Origin: Labia minor
Taxonomy: Eukaryota > Arthropoda > Insecta > Dermaptera > Spongiphoridae
Length of the DNA stretch: 64,000 nt
NCBI GenBank assembly: GCA_963082975.1
Contig: OY720349.1
Coordinates: 45,985,962 to 46,049,961, forward strand
Direction of reading: 5' to 3'
The notes beneath the pieces are model-generated. The model searched no databases. It was not told where the DNA came from and saw nothing but the letters and a program-made list of their open reading frames with translations. Numbering within the stretch: the first letter of the stretch is position 1; every line of letters begins with the position of its first letter. Shown here piece after piece: positions 55,716-64,000 of the stretch. Both the position numbers and the translations under genes were made by a program.

Positions 55716-57703
55716 ATGGATCTTTATTCACAAGAAGACACAATATATCCGATATATAAAGGTTAGATTTTATTTCTATGTTTTTTCCAAGTAATAATAA
55801 TTGTCACTAAAATTATTTTTTTTTAATATTATTTGTAATGATATTATTCCTTAAATTTAATTATAAAATAGTTAGATATATAAAAATATAATGATTTAAA
55901 ATAACAATTCTTTTTTTAGGTCCTCTATTTCTTTGTATATATTGTCAAAGAAATTTTATAAGTGAAGAATTTTTATCGAAACATCTAAAAAAATGTTTTC
56001 ATAAAAAAATATTTTCCATTTTCAAAAATAATGTAAATCTCAAAAAGGATACAGAGAAATATTTAAACGAAAAATTTAAAGAAGAAACTGATTCAAACAA
56101 TACAGAAGACATACGTTTTCAATGTAGTTATTGTAAAGAGAAATTTAATCAGAAATCAACTTTAACTACTCATTTATTAATTCATACAGGAGAAAAACCT
56201 TATGAATGTAATTATTGTGAAAACAAATTTATTAAAAAATCATATTTAAATAGACATTTATTAATTCATACGGGAGAAAAACCTTATGAATGTAATTATT
56301 GTAAAAAGAAATTTAATGTGAAATCAACTTTACGTAAACATTTATTAATTCATACAGGAGAAAAACCTTTTGAATGTAATTATTGTGAAAAGAAATTTAA
56401 TCAGAAAATACATTTAAATCAACATTTATTAATTCATACAGGAGAAAAACCTTATGAATGTAATTATTGTAAAAAGAAATTTAATGACAAATCAACTTTA
56501 CGTAAACATTTATTAATTCATACAGGAGAAAAACCTTTTGAATGTAAATATTGTAAAAAGAAATTTAATCAGAAAATAAATTTAAATCAACATTTATCAA
56601 TTCATAAGGGAGAAAAACCGTATGAATGTAATTATTGTGAAAAGAAATTTAATCAGAAAATGCATTTAAATCGACATTTATCAATTCATACGAGAGAAAA
56701 ACCTTATGAATGTAATTATTGTGAAAAGAAATTTATTAACAAGTCAAATTTAAAAACACATTTATTAATTCATACAGGAGAAAAACCTTATGAATGTAAT
56801 TATTGTGAAAAGAAATTTAAAGACAAATCAACTTTACGTAAACATTTTTTAATTCATACAGGAGAAAAACCTTTTGAATGTAATTATTGTGAAAAAAAAT
56901 TTAATCAGAAATCAACTTTAACTAAACATTTATTAATTCATACAGGAGAAAAACCTTTTGAATGTAATTATTGTAAAAAGAAATTTTTTCAGAAATATCT
57001 TTTAAATAATCATTTATTAATTCATACAGGTGAAAAACCTTTTGAATGTAATTATTGTAAAAAGAAATTTAATACGAAAACTCATTTAAAAACACATTTA
57101 TTAATTCATACGGGAGAAAAACCTTATGAATGTAATTATTGTAAAAAGAAATTTAATGACAAATCAACTTTACGTAAACATTTATTAATTCATACAGGAG
57201 AAAAACCTTTTGAATGTAAATATTGTAAAAAGAAATTTAATCAGAAAATAAATTTAAATCAACATTTATCAATTCATAAGGGAGAAAAACCGTATGAATG
57301 TAATTATTGTGAAAAGAAATTTAATCAGAAAATGCATTTAAATCGACATTTATCAATTCATACGAGAGAAAAACCTTATGAATGTAATTATTGTGAAAAG
57401 AAATTTATTAACAAGTCAAATTTAAAAACACATTTATTAATTCATACAGGAGAAAAACCTTATGAATGTAATTATTGTGAAAAGAAATTTAATGCCAAAT
57501 CAACTTTACGTAAACATTTATTAATTCATACAGGAGAAAAACCTTTTGAATGTAATTATTGTGAAAAAAAATTTAATCAGAAATCAACTTTAACTAAACA
57601 TTTATTAATTCATACAGGAGAAAAACCTTTTGAATGTAATTATTGTGAAAAGAAATTTAATCAGAAAATACAATTAAATCAACATTTAAAAATTCATACG
57701 TGA
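55716..57703 (+). CDS. C2H2 zinc-finger protein F (19 fingers, subfamily 2)
   Basis: Exon 1 55,716-55,761 (MDLYSQEDTIYPIYK), intron 158 nt, exon 2 55,920-57,703; 609 codons, the longest of the set. C2HC finger, charged spacer, 19 fingers. Fingers 5-10 and 13-18 are near repeats of one six-finger block. Fingers 11 and 12 (QKYLLNN, TKTHLKT) have the helices and the ACAGGTGAAAAACC linker codons of subfamily 1 (B and C fingers 11-12), so they were acquired from that subfamily. The array ends LKIHT then TGA. Predicted DNA-binding regulator, intact. Confidence 0.87.
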
Positions 57704-58000
57704 GAAAAACCTTTTGAATGTAATTATTTTAAAAAGAAATTTAATCTGAAATCAAATTTAAAAACACATTTATTAATTCATACAGGAGAAAAACCTTTTG
57801 AATGTAATTATTGTAAAAAGAAATTTAATGTTAAATCAACTTTAAAAACACATTTATTAATTCATACAGGAGAAAAACCTTAAGCATGCAATTATTGTAA
57901 AAAGAAATTTAATCTGAAATCATATTTAAATAGACATTTATTATTACATACAAATATAGCTTATATACTTCATAACCCAAATTATAATTTAAATCAATAA
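57704..58000 (+). other. Finger-coding sequence beyond the stop of gene F
   Basis: In frame after TGA: a CNYF finger, a normal NVKSTLKT finger, EKP followed by TAA, then a last finger NLKSYLNR. It is the same as the D and E tails. CAATAAAAATCTG (polyadenylation signal) follows at about 57,993. Confidence 0.8.
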
Positions 58001-58251
58001 AAATCTGATTTATTTAACTTAGTATTTATATTTACTACTTTATTTGCTCTATTAATAAATACATGATTACTAATTATCAATTACATTTAAGAATCCTATA
58101 CTTTTATTATCCATATGTTAATTTATTTATTATTTATTTAAACAAATCTAAAATTTCTCTATGATTCTTTGATTTTACTAATCTATAATTGTAATAAAAA
58201 ATATTCTTTATAAAAATCTATCTATTAATGCAATAATATAATATGCAATCC
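58001..58251. other. 3' flank of gene F
   Basis: Copy of 54,934-55,184. No gene. Confidence 0.5.
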
Positions 58252-59080
58252 AAAAAATAGGGGTGTAAAATTCGTATGTAAAATAAAGGTAATTTACTCA
58301 AATTTCCTTTATTAGCATACGTTTTAATAGCTTAATCTTATATATAAAATTCTCGTGTCACAAAACTTTGAAATCATACTCCTCCGAAACGGCTGGACCG
58401 ATTCTTATGAAATTTTTTATGTATATTCAGTAGGTTTCAGGGCATGTCAGACTTCCTTCATAAAACCGCTAATTGGTAAGGTGTGTCCAGAAAGTGCTAA
58501 TTAATTAAAAATAGTTTAGTTACCATACTAGATCATAGAGGCGCTGGTGGCGAAAATTTGACATCATATATATATCCTGATAGGAGCCTTCAAATATAAA
58601 AGGTTCGTAGGTGAACGGTCTAAGGCGTTAACTTATGACTTTGTACTTTCGGTTCGAAACTAGCAAAGGCACATTTTTTTTAGTATTATATATTTTTTTA
58701 CAAATTTATTAATTTTTATTATTTTAATATTTTATTAAATTAAATTTTATTATTAAATTTTATTTTATTAAATTATAATATTAAATTTGATTTTATTAAA
58801 TTAAATTTTATTAAATTCAATTTTATTATTAAATTGTATTTTATTAAATTTTAATATTAAATTTTATTTTATTAAATTAATAATTATGTCAATTAATTTT
58901 TTGTGAATAAATAAACAAATATAAAAACTATATATAAAATTTGAATTTTCATCCATTCATTCATTTAAAATGATATTAACTTTCTCTTCCTTCTTGGAAA
59001 AACCCATATTGCCATCCCTAGCGTCAACTATCTATGTATATATATATAAATAAGCGGGAGTGTCCTCCCCTAGACTTTCC
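58252..59080 (+). repeat. 85-bp repeat and composite repeat X, copy 2
   Basis: 85-bp repeat (58,252-58,335), Helitron-like 5' part (58,334-58,490), tRNA-like segment (58,595-58,680, with CGGTCTAAGGCG and GGTTCGAAACT), an AT-rich tract built on TTAAATTTTATTTTATTAAA (58,730-58,880) and CCATATTGCCATCCC. Same order as copies 1 and 3. Confidence 0.7.
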
Positions 59081-59166
59081 CGCATATAAATAGGTATAAA
59101 GAGTTGTGAATGAATATTTAGAATGTAATAAAGTGCTACTTCCGGTTAACTGATATTTTAAATGTA

Positions 59167-59683
59167 AAAAAAACAGATATGGATATAATATAAATATTTT
59201 TAATTTTATTTTATTTATAATATATAAGGGCTGGCTGTGACGTCATGAAGTGCTGGGTGACGTCATATAATTTTAAATTAAGAAAAAACTAATGAAGATG
59301 ATTTTTCTCGAGGATAAAACCAATACAAAGTGCATAACACGTGGAGATATGCCTTCACGTGAAATTTGATATGAAAATAACCCTTCATTTCCTCTCTTCG
59401 ATCGGCAATACTACCACTTCCGGTTTCCGGATTTGCACCAAAAGTTGATCCATTCATCATACTGATGCATTAAGTAAATATACCAAATTTCATCAAAATC
59501 CGTTGAGCCGTTCAAGCTGTACACATCTCTACGGACACACAGCGGACGGACGGACAGACATCATGCTAAAAATACTTTTTTCTGTTAAGAAAATGCATGA
59601 TTCATGGAGATATGTACCTAAAAATATCCACAGGTGAAATTTGGTGTGAAAACAATACCTCCCTTACTATCGTCGGTTGGTAA
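59167..59683 (+). mobile_element. Short TIR element, truncated copy
   Basis: Matches 41,250-42,038: TGACGTCAT motifs, TTCCGGTTTCCGGATTTGCA, the CGGACGGACAGACATCATGC region and the ACTATCGTCGGTTGG end. The left terminus is missing. Confidence 0.7.
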
Positions 59684-59981
59684 AAAGGAAACGCTACTTG
59701 TATAGGTAAAATGTCACTTCCGGTAGTCAGATCATGATGAAATTTGGTATCTGAATTTTTTTCATATTTTTAAATCTATATACACAATATGAAGCAAATA
59801 TCTCGAAGCAAACTGGTACTTTACTTGAAAGGTAAACGCAACCAGTATAGGTAAAGTACCACTTCCGGTTAACCGATTTTGACGAAATTTTAAAAGAAAT
59901 CTACAAACTGTGAATAATATCGGTGTACCAAATTTTGAAGTCCTAGCTTGATTAGTTTTTGAGTAAATTTGCTTACAGACA

Positions 59982-60012
<31 letters not shown>

Positions 60013-60198
60013 CATACATACATACATACATACATACATACATACATACATACATACATACATACACACACACAGACATAATTCCAAAAATGGTATTTTC
60101 CGACTCAGGGAGGTCTAAAACGTCAAGATCAATCAAAATCTCGAAGTCGAAATTTTTGACGATTCCAATACTTCCCTTATACTAAGTATGCGGGAAAG
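59684..60198. repeat. Dispersed repeat with (CATA)n microsatellite
   Basis: Contains TACCACTTCCGGTTAACCGA, a (CATA)n run at 59,986-60,065, and CGAAGTCGAAATTTTTGACG. Similar in order to 15,745-16,080. Confidence 0.65.
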
Positions 60199-61870
60199 TA
60201 AAAAGGTTTTTGTCTGCATATTGCAGCTGGATGCTCTGTGCTCAGAATTTAAAAATTATTATAATATTTCACTTTTTATTTTAAATTCTAATATTCAAAT
60301 ATCAATTAAATTAAATAATTTATTCTAAAAGTTGTCTTTTAAATTTATTTAATAAAATATTTAGATCATATTTAACTTAATTCTTTATATATATTTGAAT
60401 ATTTCTTCTTTTCTATTTGAAAGTGAAAGCTTAAAAAAACAGAATATATTATTTTTAAACTTTTATGAATACAAAAATATTTTCTAATCGTCAATTAAAA
60501 TGACTAAATTATATTATTTTTGTTTTTGTTTCAATTATTAATTACAAATATATTTTAAGTGCAAAAATGATTTCTTGGTTAATTAAAATATGTTTTTTTA
60601 GACAAATGATATAAACGAGATGTTTTAAATTTATGTCTTTTTTATATTTTTTTATTAATAGGCTTCTTTTTTTATTTTTAATTTTTAATAAATTCTCTTT
60701 TTTGATATGATATTAATAAAAAATAATATTAAATTGTATATAAAATTAAAAATTAGAATATTTGAATTTTTTTAAATTTTAACACATGTAATCAATCATA
60801 TGCATAACGAATGGAAAATTTTGAAAATCAACTTAGTATTAAATTCAGAAAAAAATACTCATATATAGAATATAATAGACCATTCGAATATAATTTAAAA
60901 CTATTTTTCTCCTTCTATTTTAAATTTAAAAAAAAACGGAGTGTTACGAAATTAAGATGCCTGGATAGATAAATGGGCTGGAAGAGGAGGCAATTTATAA
61001 TTTTCTTCTAATTCAGATTGAAATTAATAGTGATAAGAAAATATATTTATTAACAAAATCTTAATATACAAAATGTAGAATTTGAATATGTAGAAGGATA
61101 ATAATATTTGAGAAAATTTAAATCGAGGTAGAAATCGGGAAACGCCTGTTATCATGCAGTAAAGAGGGTTATCTCATCAAAATTATTATCAAAAGGAATC
61201 AAAATTAAAATATATAAACCAATTATTTTGCCTGCCTGTTGTATTATATGGGTGGGACGCATGGTCTATGACCCTGGGAGATGGGAGTAGATTCAGAGTA
61301 TTCTTTCCAGCATATATTGGCCAAAGAAAGGTGAGGTCACCGGGGAATGGCGGAGACTGCATAACGAGGAATGTCATGACCTCTATGCATCTTCAGAAAT
61401 AGTTAGGGTTATAAAAGCGAAAAAGCTGCGATAGGCAGGAGACGTGGCTAGAATGGGAGAGGAAAAAGATATTGGATTGGAAAACGGTGCGGAGACCAAT
61501 TGGAAAACGTCCGCTTGGAAGACCAAGGACGCGTAGGAAGGGACGTAAGAGAGATGGGGCAAGGGCTCAAGATAGGGACACTTGGAGTAATGTGGTTGCT
61601 GCGGCCAAGTACTTTCGAGTTCCTTAGAGTCACAGAGATAGATAGATATAACATATACAATAATATACAATAATAATATATATAATTAAAATATATTTTA
61701 AATAAGAACACAAAAAGAAATGAATGTTTTATGTAATATACTGATTGAAACAAAATGGATGAAAACCTTTTACTACTCTTAACCAAATACTATGTACCAC
61801 TCGGGGGGTGTACAGGGGGCGGAGCCCCCGTCTAGGTGCGGAGAGCGCCGAAGGCGCTCGGGGCAGCTAG
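60199..61870 (+). mobile_element. Helitron copy 2 with captured LINE tail
   Basis: The left part starts AAAAAGGTTTTTGTCTGCA, i.e. just inside the canonical 5' end (the first TCTATATATATA is missing). The 3' end has the hairpin GAGCGCCGAAGGCGCTC (61,843-61,859) and CTAG (61,867-61,870) followed by T. The interior is shared with the copy in gene E. No Rep/helicase. Confidence 0.85.
61190..61640 (+). pseudogene. LINE ORF2 C-terminus captured in a Helitron
   Basis: Pieces in shifting frames read VVLYGWDAWSMTLG, GNGGDCITRNVMTS/RRLHNEECHDLYASSE, VIKAKKLR-stop-AGDVARMGE, then RPLGRPRTRR and ARAQDRDTWSNVVAAAKYF. This order is the well-known C-terminal part of an insect non-LTR ORF2 (RRLHNEELHDLY...RWAGHVARMGE...GRPRxRW...DRDxW). 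Several frameshifts and stops make it non-functional. Shorter forms occur at 43,850-43,925 and 50,400-50,760. Confidence 0.75.
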
Positions 61871-62650
61871 TTTTATATATAAAATTCTCGTGTCACAAAA
61901 CTTTGAAATGATACTCCTCTGAAACGGCTCGACTGATTCTTATGAAATTTTTTATGCATATTCAGTAGGTTTCAGGGCATGTCAGACTTCTTTTATTAAA
62001 CCGCTAATTGGTATAGTGTGTCCATGGGGTGCTAATCAACTAAAAATAGTTTAGTTACAATGCTAGATCATAGAGGCGCTGGTGGCGATAATATGACATC
62101 TATATAAATTCTAATAGTGAACTTGCAAACAGGAATTGTTCCTAGGTGGGCGGGCTAGGGCGTTATCTTATGACTTTGTAGCCTTAGTTCGAAACTCGAA
62201 AAGGCACATTTTTTTCTTTAAGTATTATATATATTTTTTACAAATTTATTAATTTTTATTATTATTATTTTAATATTTTATTAAATTATTTTATTTTATT
62301 AAATTAATAATTATGATTACTAATTTTTTCTGCATAAATAAACATATATAAAAAACTATATAAAATTTGAATTTTCATTCATTCATTCTTTTAAAATGAT
62401 ATTAAAATATTCATTTGAAATATAATAAATAATTAAATTAATCCCTACTAGGGCCTCGGAAGGGAGGTAACTTTTACCCGCTTCTTGGAAAAACCCATAT
62501 TGCCATCCCCAGCGTCGACTATCTATATCAGGGGGGGGTCTCTCTTACGGTAGAAATTTTTCCAGTGTTACAATCTATGCACCACTCGAGGCGCTGCTGC
62601 TGCTGGCACTAATTTTAATTCGGTTTGTTTCGGTTATCCGAAAACCTTTC
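61871..62650 (+). repeat. Composite repeat X, copy 3
   Basis: Begins directly after the CTAG of the Helitron as TTTTATATATAAAATTCTCG, then the tRNA-like part (62,120-62,210), the AT-rich tract and CCATATTGCCATCCCCAGCG, ending near GGTTATCCGAAAAC. It carries the uninterrupted site (near 62,045) for the Merlin insertion in copy 1. Confidence 0.75.
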
Positions 62651-62718
62651 TTTGAAATTGGTATGGGCATCTTATATTTTTCTATATATTTTTAGATAAA
62701 AAAGATTGAAATTTTAAC

Positions 62719-62815
62719 ATGTATTGCAGTAAACCATTATCTGCCAGCCATTTTAGAACCATAGATTGGTTCATGCATTTGGCCTATAAAGGGCAGCACC
62801 TACGCGAAATTGGAG
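62719..62815 (+). other. Exon-like open segment, unknown
   Basis: Encodes MYCSKPLSASHFRTI, then DWFMHLAYKGQHLREIG, and ends GGAG|GTATAA, a plausible donor. Not recognised. It could be the first exon of the surrounding element's gene or chance. Confidence 0.25.
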
Positions 62816-63174
62816 GTATAATCAATTTAAATATATAAAATTAACTATATAATATATATATTTATATAGATTTATCCAAATCTATTTAAATTAATTAAAA
62901 ATATCGGTATATATTTATGACCCCCTACACCTCGCAGAATTTGATGAAACTTCGCCAGTTGATTCTTTGATTAATTCTAAGAAACTTTTTCCTTAGGCAT
63001 TTCTTGGGAGAACTTCTAGTTTTCGAGATACAAGTGATTAAAGATTGGATATCAATTAGATGGTTATGAATGTCGCAATGTGCAGCCATTAAGAAATTTT
63101 CATTGACTAATTCACTAATTATTCACATATTCACTAATTTTAGTTTTTTTCTTTTCGGTTTGGATATAGTAAAA

Positions 63175-63330
63175 ATATTTTGATAATTATTAAGAGAATT
63201 TTTGTTAAAAGACCACATTATTTGTATAAAATTATTTATTAAATTAAAATAATCGTACAACGTTTCAACTGCTTATTCTGCAGTCGTTTTCAAGTAACCG
63301 TACGCTTGCTCCGATTCAAGCGGACTTATT
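63175..63330. repeat. Solo Penelope-like arm
   Basis: Near-identical to 14,926-15,075: GATAATTATTAAGAGAATTT through CGTTTCAACTGCTTATTCTG to GCTCCGATTCAAGCGGACT. Only one arm is present, with no GIY-YIG part. Confidence 0.8.
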
Positions 63331-63779
63331 TTATTAATTAATTTTTTAATTTTTCTATATACAATCCGAACTGAAAAAACCGAAAATTAGTCGCGCCCTC
63401 TGCTGGTCAAACTGCTAAGACATGGTAGCTAAATGGGATTTCAATGGATTGAAATATATCTATTATATCAAAATATCTATTTAAAATTATAAGAATTTAA
63501 GAAACAAATAAAAGTTAAATTCATAATAAATTCTATTCAACCCTTTCCCGAAAAATCATCAGGTCGGCCGAGTGCAACATCGTAAATATGTTTGTTAATA
63601 GTCAAATTGAATACATGTTAAAATTTCAATCTTTTTTATCTAAAAATATATAGAAAAATATAAGATGCCCATACCAATTTCTGATAGAGGATGATTAGCA
63701 CTATTTAATGGAACAAGTTTGGTAAAGTAATTCAACTTCCTTCCCTCACGGGGTTAAACTAAACATTTACCTAAAAGAA
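63331..63779. other. Intergenic, end of the inverted-end element
   Basis: AT-rich with a GC-richer GCGCCCTCTGCTGGTCAAACT near 63,394. No gene recognised. Confidence 0.35.
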
Positions 63780-64000
63780 CAAATAAAATTATTATATTTA
63801 ATATATAAACAAATATAATTTTAATTTAAAAAATTTGCAATTTTTTTAAACGCAAAATTACTTCAAAGGCTAAGAATGGACGCGGGCGCGGCACAAAAAG
63901 GAAACAATAGGTAAGCTTTCTTAAAAAAAAGTATTGAAATCTAATCAAAAACATACCTGTTAAAAAGGGGGCCAAGTTCCTATCGGCTATTTGTTTGCCT
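63780..64000 (-). other. Uninterrupted copy of the 12.96-13.84 kb locus
   Basis: Reverse complement of 12,957-13,040 joined to 13,665-13,840 with no short TIR element between: AGTATTGAAATCTAATC runs directly into AAGCTTTCTTAAAA. It keeps the 42-nt exon-like island (minus) and the ATGGACGCGGGCGCGGCACA segment (plus, from 63,878). The window ends inside it. Confidence 0.7.

Larger units (their letters stand above)
62654..63681. mobile_element. Unknown element with 72-bp inverted ends
   Basis: 62,654-62,725 and 63,610-63,681 are inverted copies (outer end GAAATTGGTATGGGCATCTT). Inside are a 32-codon ATG-started segment (62,719-62,815) ending in a GT donor and a Penelope-arm fragment (63,175-63,330). 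No transposase recognised, and no target duplication found. Confidence 0.5.

Noticed and set aside
4938..57703. Regular short repeats that could be taken for CRISPR or satellite DNA
   Set aside because: The 84-bp units are in-frame C2H2 finger codons with linker TGEKP, spliced to an ATG exon. They are not spacer-separated palindromic repeats.
58595..58680. Possible functional tRNA gene
   Set aside because: The B-box-like and A-box-like parts are present, but I could not form a convincing acceptor and anticodon stem, and the unit recurs within a dispersed repeat.
59762..60136. 124-codon ORF with a long Met-Tyr-Val-Cys repeat
   Set aside because: Translation of the (CATA)n microsatellite.

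Overview
The window is AT-rich (roughly three quarters A+T) eukaryotic nuclear DNA. Spliced genes with GT-AG introns, a MED22 exon and a dense mix of insect-style transposons point to an arthropod, most likely an insect. The species cannot be told from the sequence. There is no operon, CRISPR array or convincing intact non-coding RNA gene.

The backbone is a cluster of six related C2H2 zinc-finger genes, called D, A, B, C, E and F from left to right. All share one architecture: a 43-46 nt first exon carrying the ATG, a short intron (about 160 nt; 3.36 kb in E because a Helitron landed in it), and one long exon. That exon encodes a C2HC-type N-terminal finger, a charged spacer, and 9-19 fingers built on an 84-bp repeat. 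Subfamily 1 (A, B, C, plus strand) lies on a tandem array of about 14.4 kb units at 8.2-39.6 kb. Subfamily 2 (D minus; E and F plus) sits on both sides of it, with D and E in mirror orientation. B looks like a recombinant: its upstream side equals C and its downstream side equals A, as expected from unequal crossing-over between A and C. In all six genes the array ends at a TGA that replaces the linker glycine codon, and finger-like sequence continues beyond it.

Mobile DNA fills nearly everything else. From left to right: a 120-bp tandem repeat; a broken P-element/THAP9-like gene (1.4-2.4 kb); a Merlin-like element with 8-bp target duplications (3.06-4.13 kb); within each 14.4 kb unit Jockey LINE scraps, a short TIR element, a Penelope-like fragment with inverted arms and a dead Ty3/Gypsy-type LTR element on the minus strand (16.98-21.63 kb, copied at 31.39-36.04 kb); a longer Jockey RT fragment (39.3-40.8 kb); Helitrons ending at 44.19 kb, at 50.16-53.36 kb and at 60.2-61.87 kb; and a hAT-like terminal-repeat element (45.84-49.56 kb) that contains a mariner (46.53-47.84 kb) and a MULE (47.90-49.13 kb).

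The only clearly recognised conserved host gene is the last coding exon of Mediator subunit MED22 (44.77-44.99 kb). The zinc-finger genes are inferred to be sequence-specific DNA-binding proteins that are being duplicated and reshuffled. The target-site duplications, empty sites and shared lesions make the order of many events readable from this sequence alone. The near-identical 14.4 kb units could be recent duplications or could partly reflect assembly, which sequence alone cannot decide.
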